64,000 nt of DNA, taken from assembly GCA_002633005.1 (NCBI GenBank), contig NMRA01000388.1, positions 62,001-126,000 of the forward strand, in the 5' to 3' direction. Below, piece after piece: positions 47,957 to 59,083 of the stretch. Every line of letters starts with the position of its first letter. Position 1 is the first letter of the stretch. Below the pieces are notes generated by a model. The model worked only from the letters and a program-made list of their open reading frames with translations, was not told where the DNA came from and ran no database searches. Made by a program: the position numbers and the translations under genes. The stretch is from Phoronis australis. Its lineage: Eukaryota; Phoronida; Phoronidae.

Positions 47957-49443
47957 GCTGTTGGAGGCACAGTTGGTTTGTATTGTTAAATTGCACTTCA
48001 AAGTTCAACTAAATTATTTATCAGTGGATTATAATTACCGTAAAAACCTGCAAATAAGCGCATGTGAAACAAGTCAATGCATTTTTTGCCAAACTTTCCT
48101 ACTCAAATGTTCCCCACGTGCACATATATGTGCATGTACTTAAGCTTCGCAATTATGTGCGTGCGAGTCACCTCATACAGATGCACCATGGTGCTCCGAT
48201 TTTAGACCAACTCTTCTTGTTTTTGAAAAAACACCATTCCACCCAACTCTGGGAGTAACAAAAATAGGAGTAATTGTCCAAAAATATACCAAAATTGTAC
48301 TTTTATAGTAAGTCTTGAATGGGCATTGAGAAAACTAAAGTACCATGTGCATTAATAGTTCGACCATCATAATCAGAGCAAGTTCTACTTAAATGTTGGA
48401 GGCACATGTGCTCAGTTGCAGGCTAAAGAAACGAACATACCAAATGACGTGCGAGACAAGATTTCAGTACTATGTCGTATGAAATTTAATTGTGCCCAGG
48501 GCGTGTAGTGTGCTCCAAAAATGAGCCCTGTAAATTTGTTGTTTACTTTCAATATGGTTCTCAAGATGTTTTCTGAAACAGAGCACTGGAACAAAATGCT
48601 TTAATGTGATGTTAAAACATACATACGATGTTTATGTCAAGAAGAAAAATGCATGCATGTGACAGCAGTAATTTTAAATGCATTTAATCTAGCCCCAAGC
48701 TGTGAATTTTCATGTTATGTTCTCTATAGTGGAGGTACTGTTTGTTCTTTAACCAGAATTGTCATGAATGCTTTGAAAAATGGAATGGAACTTTCAAATG
48801 TATACAGATGCTGCTTAAGCCCTTGTCACATTCGTGGTATGATGCTAGCAGGGCAACAAAAATGCTGTTGTACGATAGTCTTCTGTATTGACATATTCGC
48901 AGTCACATTTGTTGTACAAATGTCCTACGACATTAAACCAAGGTGTTGCAAGACATTGTACGCCTGATATCCAATGATGTTATGATATGTAGTCATATGT
49001 TAATGTTCGATGGTCCCAGAGCATGTACGTGATGGTAAAACGTTTGGGGGACTGTCGGTTGTCTTGTACGATTGTAGGACTATTCTAGACTCGGATAACC
49101 CAAAGATCGTATGTCAGTCGTACAACTATCATACAACAAATATGAGGCATCACACCACAGTGTTACGATATAGATCTGTTGTAGAACTGTTGTACGACGT
49201 TGAAATGATTTTGAACAAGTTCAAATTTCCCGACGCTGTTCTTGGCATGCAATGCGGTAAAATCTCACTAATTTCAGACCATAATAATTGCCAAAACCGT
49301 CCATTTTATGCGCCCACATGTTTATGTGCGTCCGCATCTGTATCTCCTAAACCCCTCACAGGATCTTGAAGAGATTTGATAGATGTGTTTCTATGAAGCT
49401 GGCAACAGATGATGACAAATTTCAGACCTATCCGACTACCGGT

Positions 49444-50507
49444 GTGCCCCCTAGTGGCAATTTTATTTTTTACGCTTATTTCTATATCTTCAGAGATCCT
49501 AAAATGATTTTCATAAAATTTGAAATATAGGCATCTATCAGTGAGATGACGCTAACCTCTCGTTTTCAGATATATTTGCGGTATTTTGAACCACCTAGTG
49601 GCCATTTTTGTTGTCTTCGAGTCTGTTTTTTGGCGTCTGCCCCTCTATCAACCAAATTACTCCTAGGATGATTATGAAAATTGGCATATAGGTTGTTACT
49701 ATGACGAGGACAGCTGACGATGATTTTCTGACGACTTCAACTGCTATGGCTGTATCTCCTTAACGCTATGCAGGATCTGTACTAAATTGAGGTAGTGTAT
49801 TTGTATGAAGTTGACAACAAACTACGACGGCTTTCAGACTGATCGGACTATCGGTGTGCCCCCTAGTGGCAATTTTTATTTTTTATGTTCACCTCTATCT
49901 TCAAATGTCCTCAACGGATTTTCATGAAATTTTTCACATGGACTTCAATTAGTGGTATGACACCATTTTTCGGCAATTTCATTTTTTTCATTTTCCTCTG
50001 TTTCTATAAAGATCCTTGATGGATTTGTATGAAATTTTGTAAATAGGTTTCTATTAAAGAAGTGGTGACATTTTCCTATTTTGTTATGGGTTGGACGTAT
50101 TTTGCGCCATTTAGTGGCAATTTTTACTGTTTTCTTGTCTATTTTTGGCGTCTGCCCCTCTATGAACCCTACATACCACTCTAAGGATGTTTGTGAAAAT
50201 TAGCACATATGTTCTTAGTGTGAAGAGGATGGTTAACCGTGTTTTTCCGAGGACTTCGCCTACTGTGGCATTTTTTGCAGACATAGCTGTACTCTCCTAA
50301 ACACACTGCAGAAGTTGACTACGGACGATGATAACGATTTTCAGACGGATGTAATCAGTGATGTGCCCCTTGGTGACAATTTCATTTTTTCTGTTTTCCT
50401 CTGTTTCTCTGAAGTTCCTTGACGGATTTTATGAAATCTGATAGCTTTCTATTAAAGACCTGTTTCCGCTTTCGGATGACTTCAACGTATTTTGCGCCAT
50501 CTAGTGG
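49444..50507 (-). repeat. array of ~145-bp units with CTCF-like cores, copy 2
   Basis: Mirror of 34,475-35,621. Cores on the minus strand lie at 49,444-49,457, 49,588-49,601, 49,856-49,869, 50,104-50,117 (one substitution: CCACTAAATGGCGC) and 50,494-50,507. The core corresponding to 35,303 is deleted. Confidence 0.8.
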
Positions 50508-51142
50508 CCATTTTTCTGATAGAAATAAATACCCTTAGAAGCACTCCATTTTCTGAGCATTTGTTGGCGCATTTCAACGCCCTGCATTGCTCTTGTTTAT
50601 TTTTAAAGGCTTCTAATGTTGTGAATGCTCACAATTTTTCAAAACTTTGTTTGATGGTAGCTATGGTACAAAACTTGAAAATGAGAAAGCAATAGTTTGG
50701 GGATACTAATGTTCTATGCAAAAAGCAGAAAATAAAATGTCAGTTGTGTGCCATCTTGTGTCCCAAATGTTGTACCACGGTCTCTTCACTATCGTGATTT
50801 TCCTTAACTTCTGTCACTGACACATCATATACTGTCCCGTCATACGACAAATGCGATGGGCTTAAGTCAGCTGTAATTTCACCTCATGGTTTCTGCTTAT
50901 TTGTTTAAAGGTATTTAGTGGGTCACGAATGATCAAGTTTCAACTATAATTTCTGATAAAAGATAGTAGCCCCTGTGAGACCGAGTGCCTTAGTGCAGTA
51001 CTGCAAATGTGCTTACATGGGGTGCCACAAATGTTTGTTGCTAATGTGCATATCACATTTTTAATATTAAATACTAACTGTTCAGAAACATGGCTATATT
51101 TTTCCTGTCTTACATACACTATAAGTACATCTTTTGTTTTAG

Positions 51143-51725
51143 ATACTGGAATAGACAGTGACACTCGGTTCCTGGTGTATGGGAAAGCATCCTTTAACAA
51201 CTGTTCTACAACTGTCCTTGATTGCTTTCAAAAAGCGGTAATGAAGTAAGGTGTACCCTCGCGAGTTAGATGTGACCATGGTGCATTCATGGAAATGTTC
51301 CGTGGCCTGGACAGAGGGAGTGCCATTCAAGGAAAAAGTGTGCACAATCCGAGGACAGGAAGACTGTGGCGAGATATGTGGCGTGGTGTCACCAATGTGT
51401 ACAATGAGATGTTTCAGTTTTTAGAGGAGAAACGTGTTTTGGATCCGGATGATCAGCTGTCCTTTTGGTGCTTGCACTATGTGTTTTTACTCAAAATTAA
51501 TCAATCATTGAAAGCCTTTTAAAGTCAATGGAACCACCATGGTTTGTGAACAGAGAAGGGCAAGTCATCATACTGGCTGTTTGTTCTGCAAGTGTTGGCA
51601 CTGCCGTACAGCAATCTGACTGCTGAGCTGTTCGAGAAACATGTTGATCTACATACCCAAGAATGAATAGCTCCAGAATGTTCTCCATGTCCTCTCTCAA
51701 GTAACAACCTATCTTGGCTTGACGA
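51143..51725 (+). pseudogene. transposase DDE/integrase-core exon, copy 2
   Basis: Starts after CTTTTGTTTTAG. Encodes TGIDSDTRFLVYGKASFNN, then TAA at 51,247-51,249, [11 protein letters not shown] with the probable second catalytic Asp, and a short gap where family members carry about seven more residues. Then come [20 protein letters not shown], in which Gly occupies the expected catalytic Glu, and [20 protein letters not shown]. Stops at 51,520, 51,547 and 51,664 interrupt a tail that still looks homologous (WNHHGL, TEKGKS). The exon with the first catalytic Asp was not found. The enzyme would be inactive. Confidence 0.82.
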
Positions 51726-53869
51726 ACTTGTATCTTCACTATACATTACAGAAACTCACAGCTTACAAGTGTATCAGAAAACACTGCGATTTGTAAATTC
51801 TATGACAAGTTCATATTCATAGGCGAGGTGCTCATGTTAATTTACCAGTTGAAATGGTCTTTCACAAGCTAGTAACTTGTAATCTGTTATACTAGAGTTT
51901 CTGCATTGAATGGGAAGGATTCATTAAGTTGTTAGTTTGTTCTGTCAATTCCTTCCTGTGTATGTTTGACGTTGTAATTTGTGGGATTCTGCTCTCGACT
52001 GGCTTTAAATGTGATTTTAAAGCCTTGATATTTGTGGTCATGGCTGAATTGCTGTTCAAAGACCTGTGACTATGATAAAGCTTCAATTAGAAGCCTGGGC
52101 ATTAATAAATTTCTGACATGATCTTGATTGGATGTATTTTTAATTACTAGGCCAAACCTACGATGAAAAACAGAAAACATCCTCATACTCAATCATCCCC
52201 AAGGATGTGTCAGGATATTAAAGAATTTTTACAGCATTTCTTACATAATTCATGTTCTCAATGGAAATAACATACTTTGTGCCAATTTTTATTGGGACAT
52301 CCCATAGCTCCTATATCAGCTGAATGCTTTTGGGACACCTGATATTACCACCACTGTTGAAGGTGAAACTGCTATTCCTAGGCAAATCTCAAACACTTGT
52401 ATTGCTAAGCAATTTCATATATTGTGTTATACAGTCCTTCAAACATATCTTGAAAAGAAACAGAAGTATTGTTATGGTAATCCTATAATTCAAATGTCAT
52501 GCCTCTGGCCACCGTATGGCTTCTCAATTAGAGAGACATTGTCCCTTTATTAAAGGCATCTCTACTCAGTAGCGGATCTAGGATACCATAAGGGGTGCCC
52601 AACATGTTGCCTTGGGGAATTGGGCAAAGCGCGATTGTATGTGCACAGGGGCCCGAAAGTTACGGGGGCCGGGATGTGGACGTTCCCTTCAGAAAATCTA
52701 TCGGTGGACACGATTCCTCTGGTATGTGAGCCCCCCTCATCCGCTACCGGTCCTAGTTGCTGAACTCTATATTTCCTCACGGTTCACGCTGTTGCTGCTT
52801 CATTTTGCGTGCGGCAGCCGGGGGGCGACCCCCCTAAATCCTCCTATGCTACTTAATGTTTTAAGTTCAAACGCACGACATGTTTAAGAGTTCTCGCAAA
52901 TCCCTACTCGTACTTGGCTAAGAAGTGCAAGAAACATTCATTTCCCTGTATGAAGGCCATTACCGATGTAAGGTAAAAAACAGAAAAACACGGTCAAACG
53001 CATTAAAATGATGCTGTGGTCAGTAAAATTTATTCAATAAATTTTGAAAAGACTTTTTCACTGACCAATTTAATGCATTTTACGGCGTTTTAGTTTTTAG
53101 TACTTCAAAGAACAAACAATAACAGGCAACAACTTTCTCACAAAAAACAACTTTTAGCATACCCTGTCTTCACCGAGCATTTGACGTAAAAAATATATTA
53201 TAAAAATGGCCAGCACTCAGGGGCACATCCAGAATTTTGAGTTAGGGGGGCCAGGGAGGAGTATTAGCCCGTCAGACATTTGCACCCCCGTACTACCGAA
53301 TGGAATCTGGGATAATATTAGGGGAGGGCATGGCCCCCTTACCCCCCGCCCTTAAATTCCCCTTTAGTACTGCCTCGTGTAAAAACAACCTCACAATCTA
53401 CACGACAGCATGTCTCCACTGAGCAAGACTGTAATACCTACTGGTACATCTTCAGTGATCAAACGAATAAAACCTACAACTGTTGGCACAGCACTGTGAA
53501 AATCACCGTGACCCCAAGGTCACAGTCATCCACTCCTCGTCACTCACAGCATTGCCTCGTTTATATTTATAACAATTTGACGTTGCATGCTAGTCTAACG
53601 CAGAAGCCACCGTTATACTGTTGCTGGGCGCTACACTCCACAGAGGTGGATTATGATTCATTTAATTGATACGAGTGTCAATGTTAACTTGTCCCTTATT
53701 CGTCAAATGCAAAGTGGGATGGCTAATGACCTTTTAGGCTAGTCAAATATCGGGTCAGTTGGGGCGTAAACTGACTGATATCGAAGCATATGTCATAGCT
53801 GAGCAAATGACAACGTCTTATTGGTCCCACAGTAAATGGGCGGTAACTTGACACACTTGGGAAGTACAT

Positions 53870-53952
53870 TTCGAGTCAACTTTGACGCGCCTCGATGACT
53901 CGTAACGTGTCTGAAAAGACCCGTCAGAAGGTGACGCTAGGGGCGTTCCATA
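53870..53952. repeat. right TIR of copy 2
   Basis: Ends GGTGACGCTAGGGGCGTTCC followed by ATA. Its inner part matches the left TIR of copy 1 best (GAGTCAACT...GACGCGCCTCGATGACTC), as expected for inverted copies. Confidence 0.9.
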
Positions 53953-54318
53953 GTCGAGTGCAATACGGCCACGTGATATCGTTTTCCGTGTTCCCCTCCC
54001 GCCATACTTCAACGGTGCCCTCTGACATGGAAAGTTTAAAAAGTAGGTCAATGTGGAGTCGATGTCGTTAGCCGGTTCAATCATCAAACTTTCCGAAAAT
54101 AGTTTAAAGTAATACATTTCCAGCGGTATAACATTCAACATGTAATCAGGTCCCAAACGTGACATCTGGAACAAAGCTGTTAATTATTTCATACTTCTGT
54201 CTCAGTTATCAATTGCTAAATATTAAATGCTCTACAACTCAGGCAACGATTCCTCGGTAACTGCAATATCAAATAGTGTTGTTAATTAACTTTTTTTCAG
54301 GAAACGTTAAAAAATTGA
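53953..54318 (+). repeat. Penelope-like element upstream segment
   Basis: Homologous to 18,719-19,070. Begins GTCGAGTGCAATACGGCCAC directly after the transposon end, which suggests copy 2 inserted into this repeat. The segment ends with TTTTTTTCAGGAAACG, which looks like a splice acceptor before the coding relic. Confidence 0.6.
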
Positions 54319-55005
54319 ATGCTCGTTAAAAGAACTCAAACATTACTTATTTCAACGCCATTCCCCTTACATCTTATAACAAAACATTTTGACAAAGTCC
54401 ACTCAATGACAAGAAATGAATCTTTAAGAACTAAAACGAAAGACCTCAATACTAATAATAGAATACCTTTCATAACCATGTTCAATCCAAAAACTCTTTT
54501 CTCATCCACCAATAATTTCTTGGAGAAAATGTAAAAGTCTGAAAACAATATTTAGTTAGAGCAAATTTGGACTATAAAAACCAAACTGACAAACCTATTG
54601 GCAACACACAATGTAACAAATCGAGATGCAAAATGTGTAATTTTGTCAACGAAAATCCTTCCTTCCGGTCTTCTCAAACCGATGAAAACTTCGAAATAAA
54701 ACATTCTTCTGACTGCACCACCAACAACATCATTCGCCTAATAACATCCAATACGTAGGACAAATTTAACGTAATCTACAAACTCGGTTTCGCAATCATA
54801 GATTGGGCATAATACATAAAAACATTTCTGATACTATAGGTAATCATTTAAATTTCAAAAGCCATAATCTACAAGATCTTTCCTTATAAATAATAGAAAA
54901 ACTCCAATACTTCAGTACCCTTCAAAGACTCAAAAGAGTAGAATTTTGGATAAATAAGCTCAACACACTTGAACCCAATGGATTAAACATAAAGACTTCT
55001 TAAAT
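54319..55005 (+). pseudogene. Penelope-like element 3' coding relic: RT linker and GIY-YIG endonuclease
   Basis: The first frame has KVHSMTRNESL and NRIPFITMFNPK, typical of the region after the reverse transcriptase. The second has CNKSRCKMCNFV and an F-S-S-x-T pattern, the Cys-containing linker ahead of the nuclease. A third frame (frameshift near 54,742) gives QYVGQ and RNLQTRFRNHRLG, the GIY-YIG core, then NHLNFKSHNLQDL and EFWINKLNTLEPNGLN, the usual carboxyl end. At least three frameshifts or stops. The RT domain itself is missing, giving a 5'-truncated dead copy. Confidence 0.78.
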
Positions 55006-57235
55006 TATATCTTTTATATTTCTCTGCAACATTCTATCAAGTTCATTATGCCACATGTCAGATGTCACATCTTTTTTGATTTTACTTTATTCTGTTGACA
55101 AAGGGTGTGTTTCGCAAGGTTACCAGCTAATGTAAGGGAATCAGCTTTCGTCGTGTTCACGCTACACCTGGGAAGTTGCCCTTGTGATACATGCTTGAGT
55201 TAGGAAAAAAATGAATCACCTAAAAGCTGTGCTGTTATCAACGTTTTTAAGTATTATTTGCTATTGCCATCCAGTTTTTTGTTTATCGCTTTTCATTCTT
55301 TGTCGAACGCCCGTTTTTTATAGTTATTTCACCCGTACCCGTTCACAAATGTGATGGCGGTAATACCACGAAGTTCATACACCCAATGTGTCTTTATTAC
55401 CATACCTCATATTCACATATACAGATCTATTTGTGAATGAGTGTATGTTTCACGTGTTAAGCTGGAATGAACAACGTCCTCAATCAAATTAGCCTAGTGC
55501 AGTTCCCATCAGTAGAGCAAGGGGTCCGATTGTTGTGCAAACATAATGTGACAAAAAGAAGCACAGTGGCCTTGGAATGTGGAATACACCAGCTTCTGTG
55601 GAACACATGTCTGGCACTGCGTTGTCTTCCAACAAATGGAGTCTAACGACACACCTCGTTCAACGTATCCAGTACCTGACCCTGTACTGCATGCGGATGC
55701 TCAAATAATGTTCGATTGGGTTTATAGAGGATAAGTGTTGGTAGGCAGTAAATTTCAAAGACCTTCCATCAATAAAATTCTTTGCTCCCTCTTTTCCATT
55801 GACGAAGATGAACTTTTCAACCAATAATCGAGATTTACAAAGGCATTTCCAATCTTGGGTTGCTTTTACGTAGTAACCGGTACCTGTAAAAGAGAAAAGA
55901 AAAACAACGGTCAAATATACTTGGTAGCCATTTTGATAAATCGGTGTTCTCCACGATCAGTTTTAACATGTCGCTTCAACATGGTAAAGTTCAGTAATGC
56001 TAGGATTTCGCAAAAAATGCTAGCCAAAATCACTCGTTCTCATTTAAAATACATGAAAAAATCTCACGTAATCTTGCTAAGTCCTGTATTTCAACGAGGT
56101 CCAAGTGTTACTGAACTCAGGGGAGGTTTGCCGGTGCTCCATCAGGTTTGAATAAACCTGCAACATGCGGACTTTTTGCCCTTTACAACGAATGCCTGCC
56201 AGTTAGGTCTTTCTGACAGGTTTGGATTATCACTGATTATTACTTGGCATTACACACACAACAACAGGAAATTGTCACACATGAAAGCGATTCTAGACGT
56301 GATCAATCTTTTTTGATAACTTGAAAATTTTAATCATTAGAAGAAAGTGCGCAGGGGGATTGTGTCATTGTGTACCAGACCAAAGTGGCAAAAGGATGAC
56401 CCAGATAAACATTAATATCTGACCTGATGCAGGAAACCCCGAATACCTGAAATTGTCTTTATTTACAATTCAATTTGGACCCAAAATGTAAAAATTTGAT
56501 GATTGTCTACTATTTATGACCATAATATTCCGGAGCAGGACTGATTCCACATCAGCACTTAACGCCGAAATGAATGATTAAATCGGGAAACGTGAAACTT
56601 TTGAACAGTTGACGCTGCAGTTGTAAGCCTACGCCGGAGACAAAGAAAGACCCCGGCGTGACTGCATGAGCCTCGGTTCACTTTTAAAAAAATGGACAAA
56701 AATGGATTTACATGTATCTATGGCACTGCACTAAAGACTTGTATAAAGGTTGAGATCTTGGCCACTTACTTATAATATAAAAGCACTTTTAACGGAAGCA
56801 TAAGCGAGGAACTCTCACCTCGTCATCGTAGACTCTTAGAAGTTCTCTCAGAAGACCACAACCGCAGGACACAGATTACGCTTACGCGGCGGCGAACGGG
56901 TGCGCATAAAATACCGAGGCCGCCCCTTCGCTTTAATGGAATTTCAGAAAATTATTTAACGTCGACATAGTTTCTTTGGCTACGTAAAACATTGAAAGCA
57001 TATGAAGAATAAGAAAGTAGTTTTTCTAAGCCTCGTGTGCCGTCACGTGAGAACGCCGCATGTGATTTACATGGACGGGTGATGAAAATCTCTCATGACG
57101 CAAGAAAAAATCGTATTATGCACAGGGTAAGTTAGTCAGTAAACCAACAATTGTGTTTCTCGTGTGATCGTACAGAGTATCAGTTCACGACACAAAAACT
57201 GTTTCAGTAAAAGTTGTAACAATACGACCTTTTTC
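55006..57235. other. no gene seen
   Basis: Frames at 55,660-55,914 (minus) and 55,855-56,151 (plus) are unsupported. Nothing recognised in 2.2 kb. Confidence 0.5.
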
Positions 57236-58120
57236 AGCTTAGACCAAACTGAGCAAGACTTGCGCTTGCCAGCCAGCTAGCTGTATGAAGACTGTATACA
57301 GCTTTGTACCAAGGCTAGACTTGCGCCAGCTTTACTAAAATGGGTATTCCGCTAAGTCTTGCCGGATTTACGATATAATCAGGTTGTCGAGTGGCGTAGC
57401 TCATACTCAACTCGGTAAACTATTTAAGGGTTATTTAGTTACCGACTACAAGTGGAGTAACTTTGAAATTATGTAAGCACAAGAATGACGAAGAAAGATC
57501 TTACTTAACTTTAATGTGACTAAAAACTGCACTCTCCCGTGGGTTAAGGTGGCCTTGTTGCCAAGCTTTGCAGCTCTGTGGGTGCAAAACTGACCAAATA
57601 AAATCTGACACAAAAATAGTGTCATTAAAACTACTCTGTTCCTTGAGTAAACTAAATTAGTTACCGGCGTTGGAAAATTGGCTTTCTACCATTATTCTGC
57701 TGCTGAAATTGTGGTGTGATCTTTTGCGCGCCATGAAGTTTTGCGTCACCTATTGGCCGCTTTCTTTTTCCCCGATTCTTTAGTCAACTCAACAAGGTTG
57801 CGTACATGTCACAACAAATTATTGGATCTGGTTTCATTTAGTTACAAGTTTTTAGTATTTTAATACCAGCAAACCGAATTTCAGAACAAAATTTGCTGCT
57901 GTGAAGTTGTCATCATCTCCGGCGAGATGCCTGCACCCCGCCGTTTGTTAGCTCTACATGTTGAAATACGCTTCACGACGGGTTGACGAGAAGAACTACC
58001 AGGGCTGTGTGAATTTTCGGGGTCTAACGCAGCTCGATCAACACACAGTGGTACCTACATGTAGCTGTATTTGACGATAGTCTTCATACATCTAGCTGCC
58101 TGGCTAACGTTAAGGGTGGT
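57236..58120. repeat. possible element with weak inverted ends
   Basis: CAGCTAGCTGTATGAAGACTGTATACAGCT near 57,275 is matched in inverse orientation near 58,065-58,100 (AGCTGTATTTGACGATAGTC then TTCATACATCTAGCTG). A third relative lies at 43,728-43,790. The ~0.85-kb interior is non-coding. Confidence 0.45.
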
Positions 58121-58616
58121 AACTATTACCGCTGTACCAATTAGTCTGATGCTAAATTTTGGAACCATATGACGTTTCCGCTAATGGCCAATTTCTTTTT
58201 AACAGGTATACGAAATAACAATTATTCATAAATAAATCAAATTATTTATGTTTTCCTACTGGTAGAACCTTACACTATCAAGAATAGATGAAAGGATTTC
58301 TAGTGATATATGTGTGACTTTAATGCAATTTGGTTCGAAAACAACGAAATTGCAAACAATTTTAGTGACGGTAAATTCCATAGCAAGATCCAACACAGGT
58401 ACAAACGAATGAAAACAAATTCCACGCATGCGCGGTACCACCTCAGCTGCGCGAGATCGAAATTCCTAGATTTCTATGCTTTGCTGAGGAAGAACCAATT
58501 CGACCATTCACAATCAAGGACACGTGTTTTAGAAAACCGCTTTATTAGAGTATAACAACATTTTCCATACACGTCAGAAAGGCATGGTTCAATCTCGATT
58601 TACTTGTGTGCAAATT

Positions 58617-58800
58617 CACAATTGACCTATCGCAAGCTCCACCCCCTTGCGAATTTTCGGTAAAAAAACAATAAACTTTTCACTGTAAGGAGTTGTTTGT
58701 CGGATAAAATGGCAACTTGGAAACAACGGTATGTCAAAAATGCTGCGTTGGGATTGGTCAGTTAAGCCGTAACCCAAACTCCTGGCGATAGGTCAATTAG
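58617..58800. mobile_element. short MITE-like TIR element
   Basis: AATTGACCTATCGCAAG at the left and its inverse, GGCGATAGGTCAATT, at the right bracket ~180 bp of non-coding sequence. Just outside, an AATTGTTGGGTTTATG/AATTTAACCCAACAATT hairpin occurs at 58,814-58,868. Confidence 0.6.
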
Positions 58801-59083
58801 GGGCATGCGCTGAATTGTTGGGTTTATGCTAACAGCGTTACCGTAACCAATTTAACCCAACAATTTTTTGAAAAATGCATTAGATCTGCTGTAGGCGCTT
58901 GGGCCTAAAATGCGCATAGATGATGATAAAAGAAACTCGACAACAATATTATTAATATTCATATAAAAGATGGAAATTCAACAATAATTGCATGTCAGTT
59001 GTAAGGAATAGCACATCACCACTGTCTTGGCAACACTTCCTAGTTACATGTAAGGTGGCGCTTGAGTGAGCTCGAAGGCATCT

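Larger units (their letters stand above)
44942..53952 (+). mobile_element. large TIR DNA transposon, copy 2 (9.01 kb)
   Basis: Inverted partner of copy 1, with the same TATGGAACGCCCC termini. Compared with copy 1 it has a 110-bp MITE fragment in place of ~730 bp (45,508-45,621), a 145-bp tandem duplication (47,667-47,956), no duplication at the N, and a ~40-bp loss that removes one CTCF-like core (near 49,745). These differences roughly account for the 650-bp length difference. The transposase relics are on the plus strand. Confidence 0.88.

Noticed and set aside
48653-49369. 104- and 119-codon frames in copy 2 as exons of the transposase
   Set aside because: The 119-codon frame is interrupted in copy 1, and the 104-codon one shows as many replacement as silent differences. 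Neither resembles the expected domain between the HTH and DDE exons.
31032-53952. Polinton/Maverick or virus-derived element
   Set aside because: No polymerase B, ATPase, protease or capsid blocks. The ends lack the typical Polinton start, and the only protein relics are HTH plus DDE.
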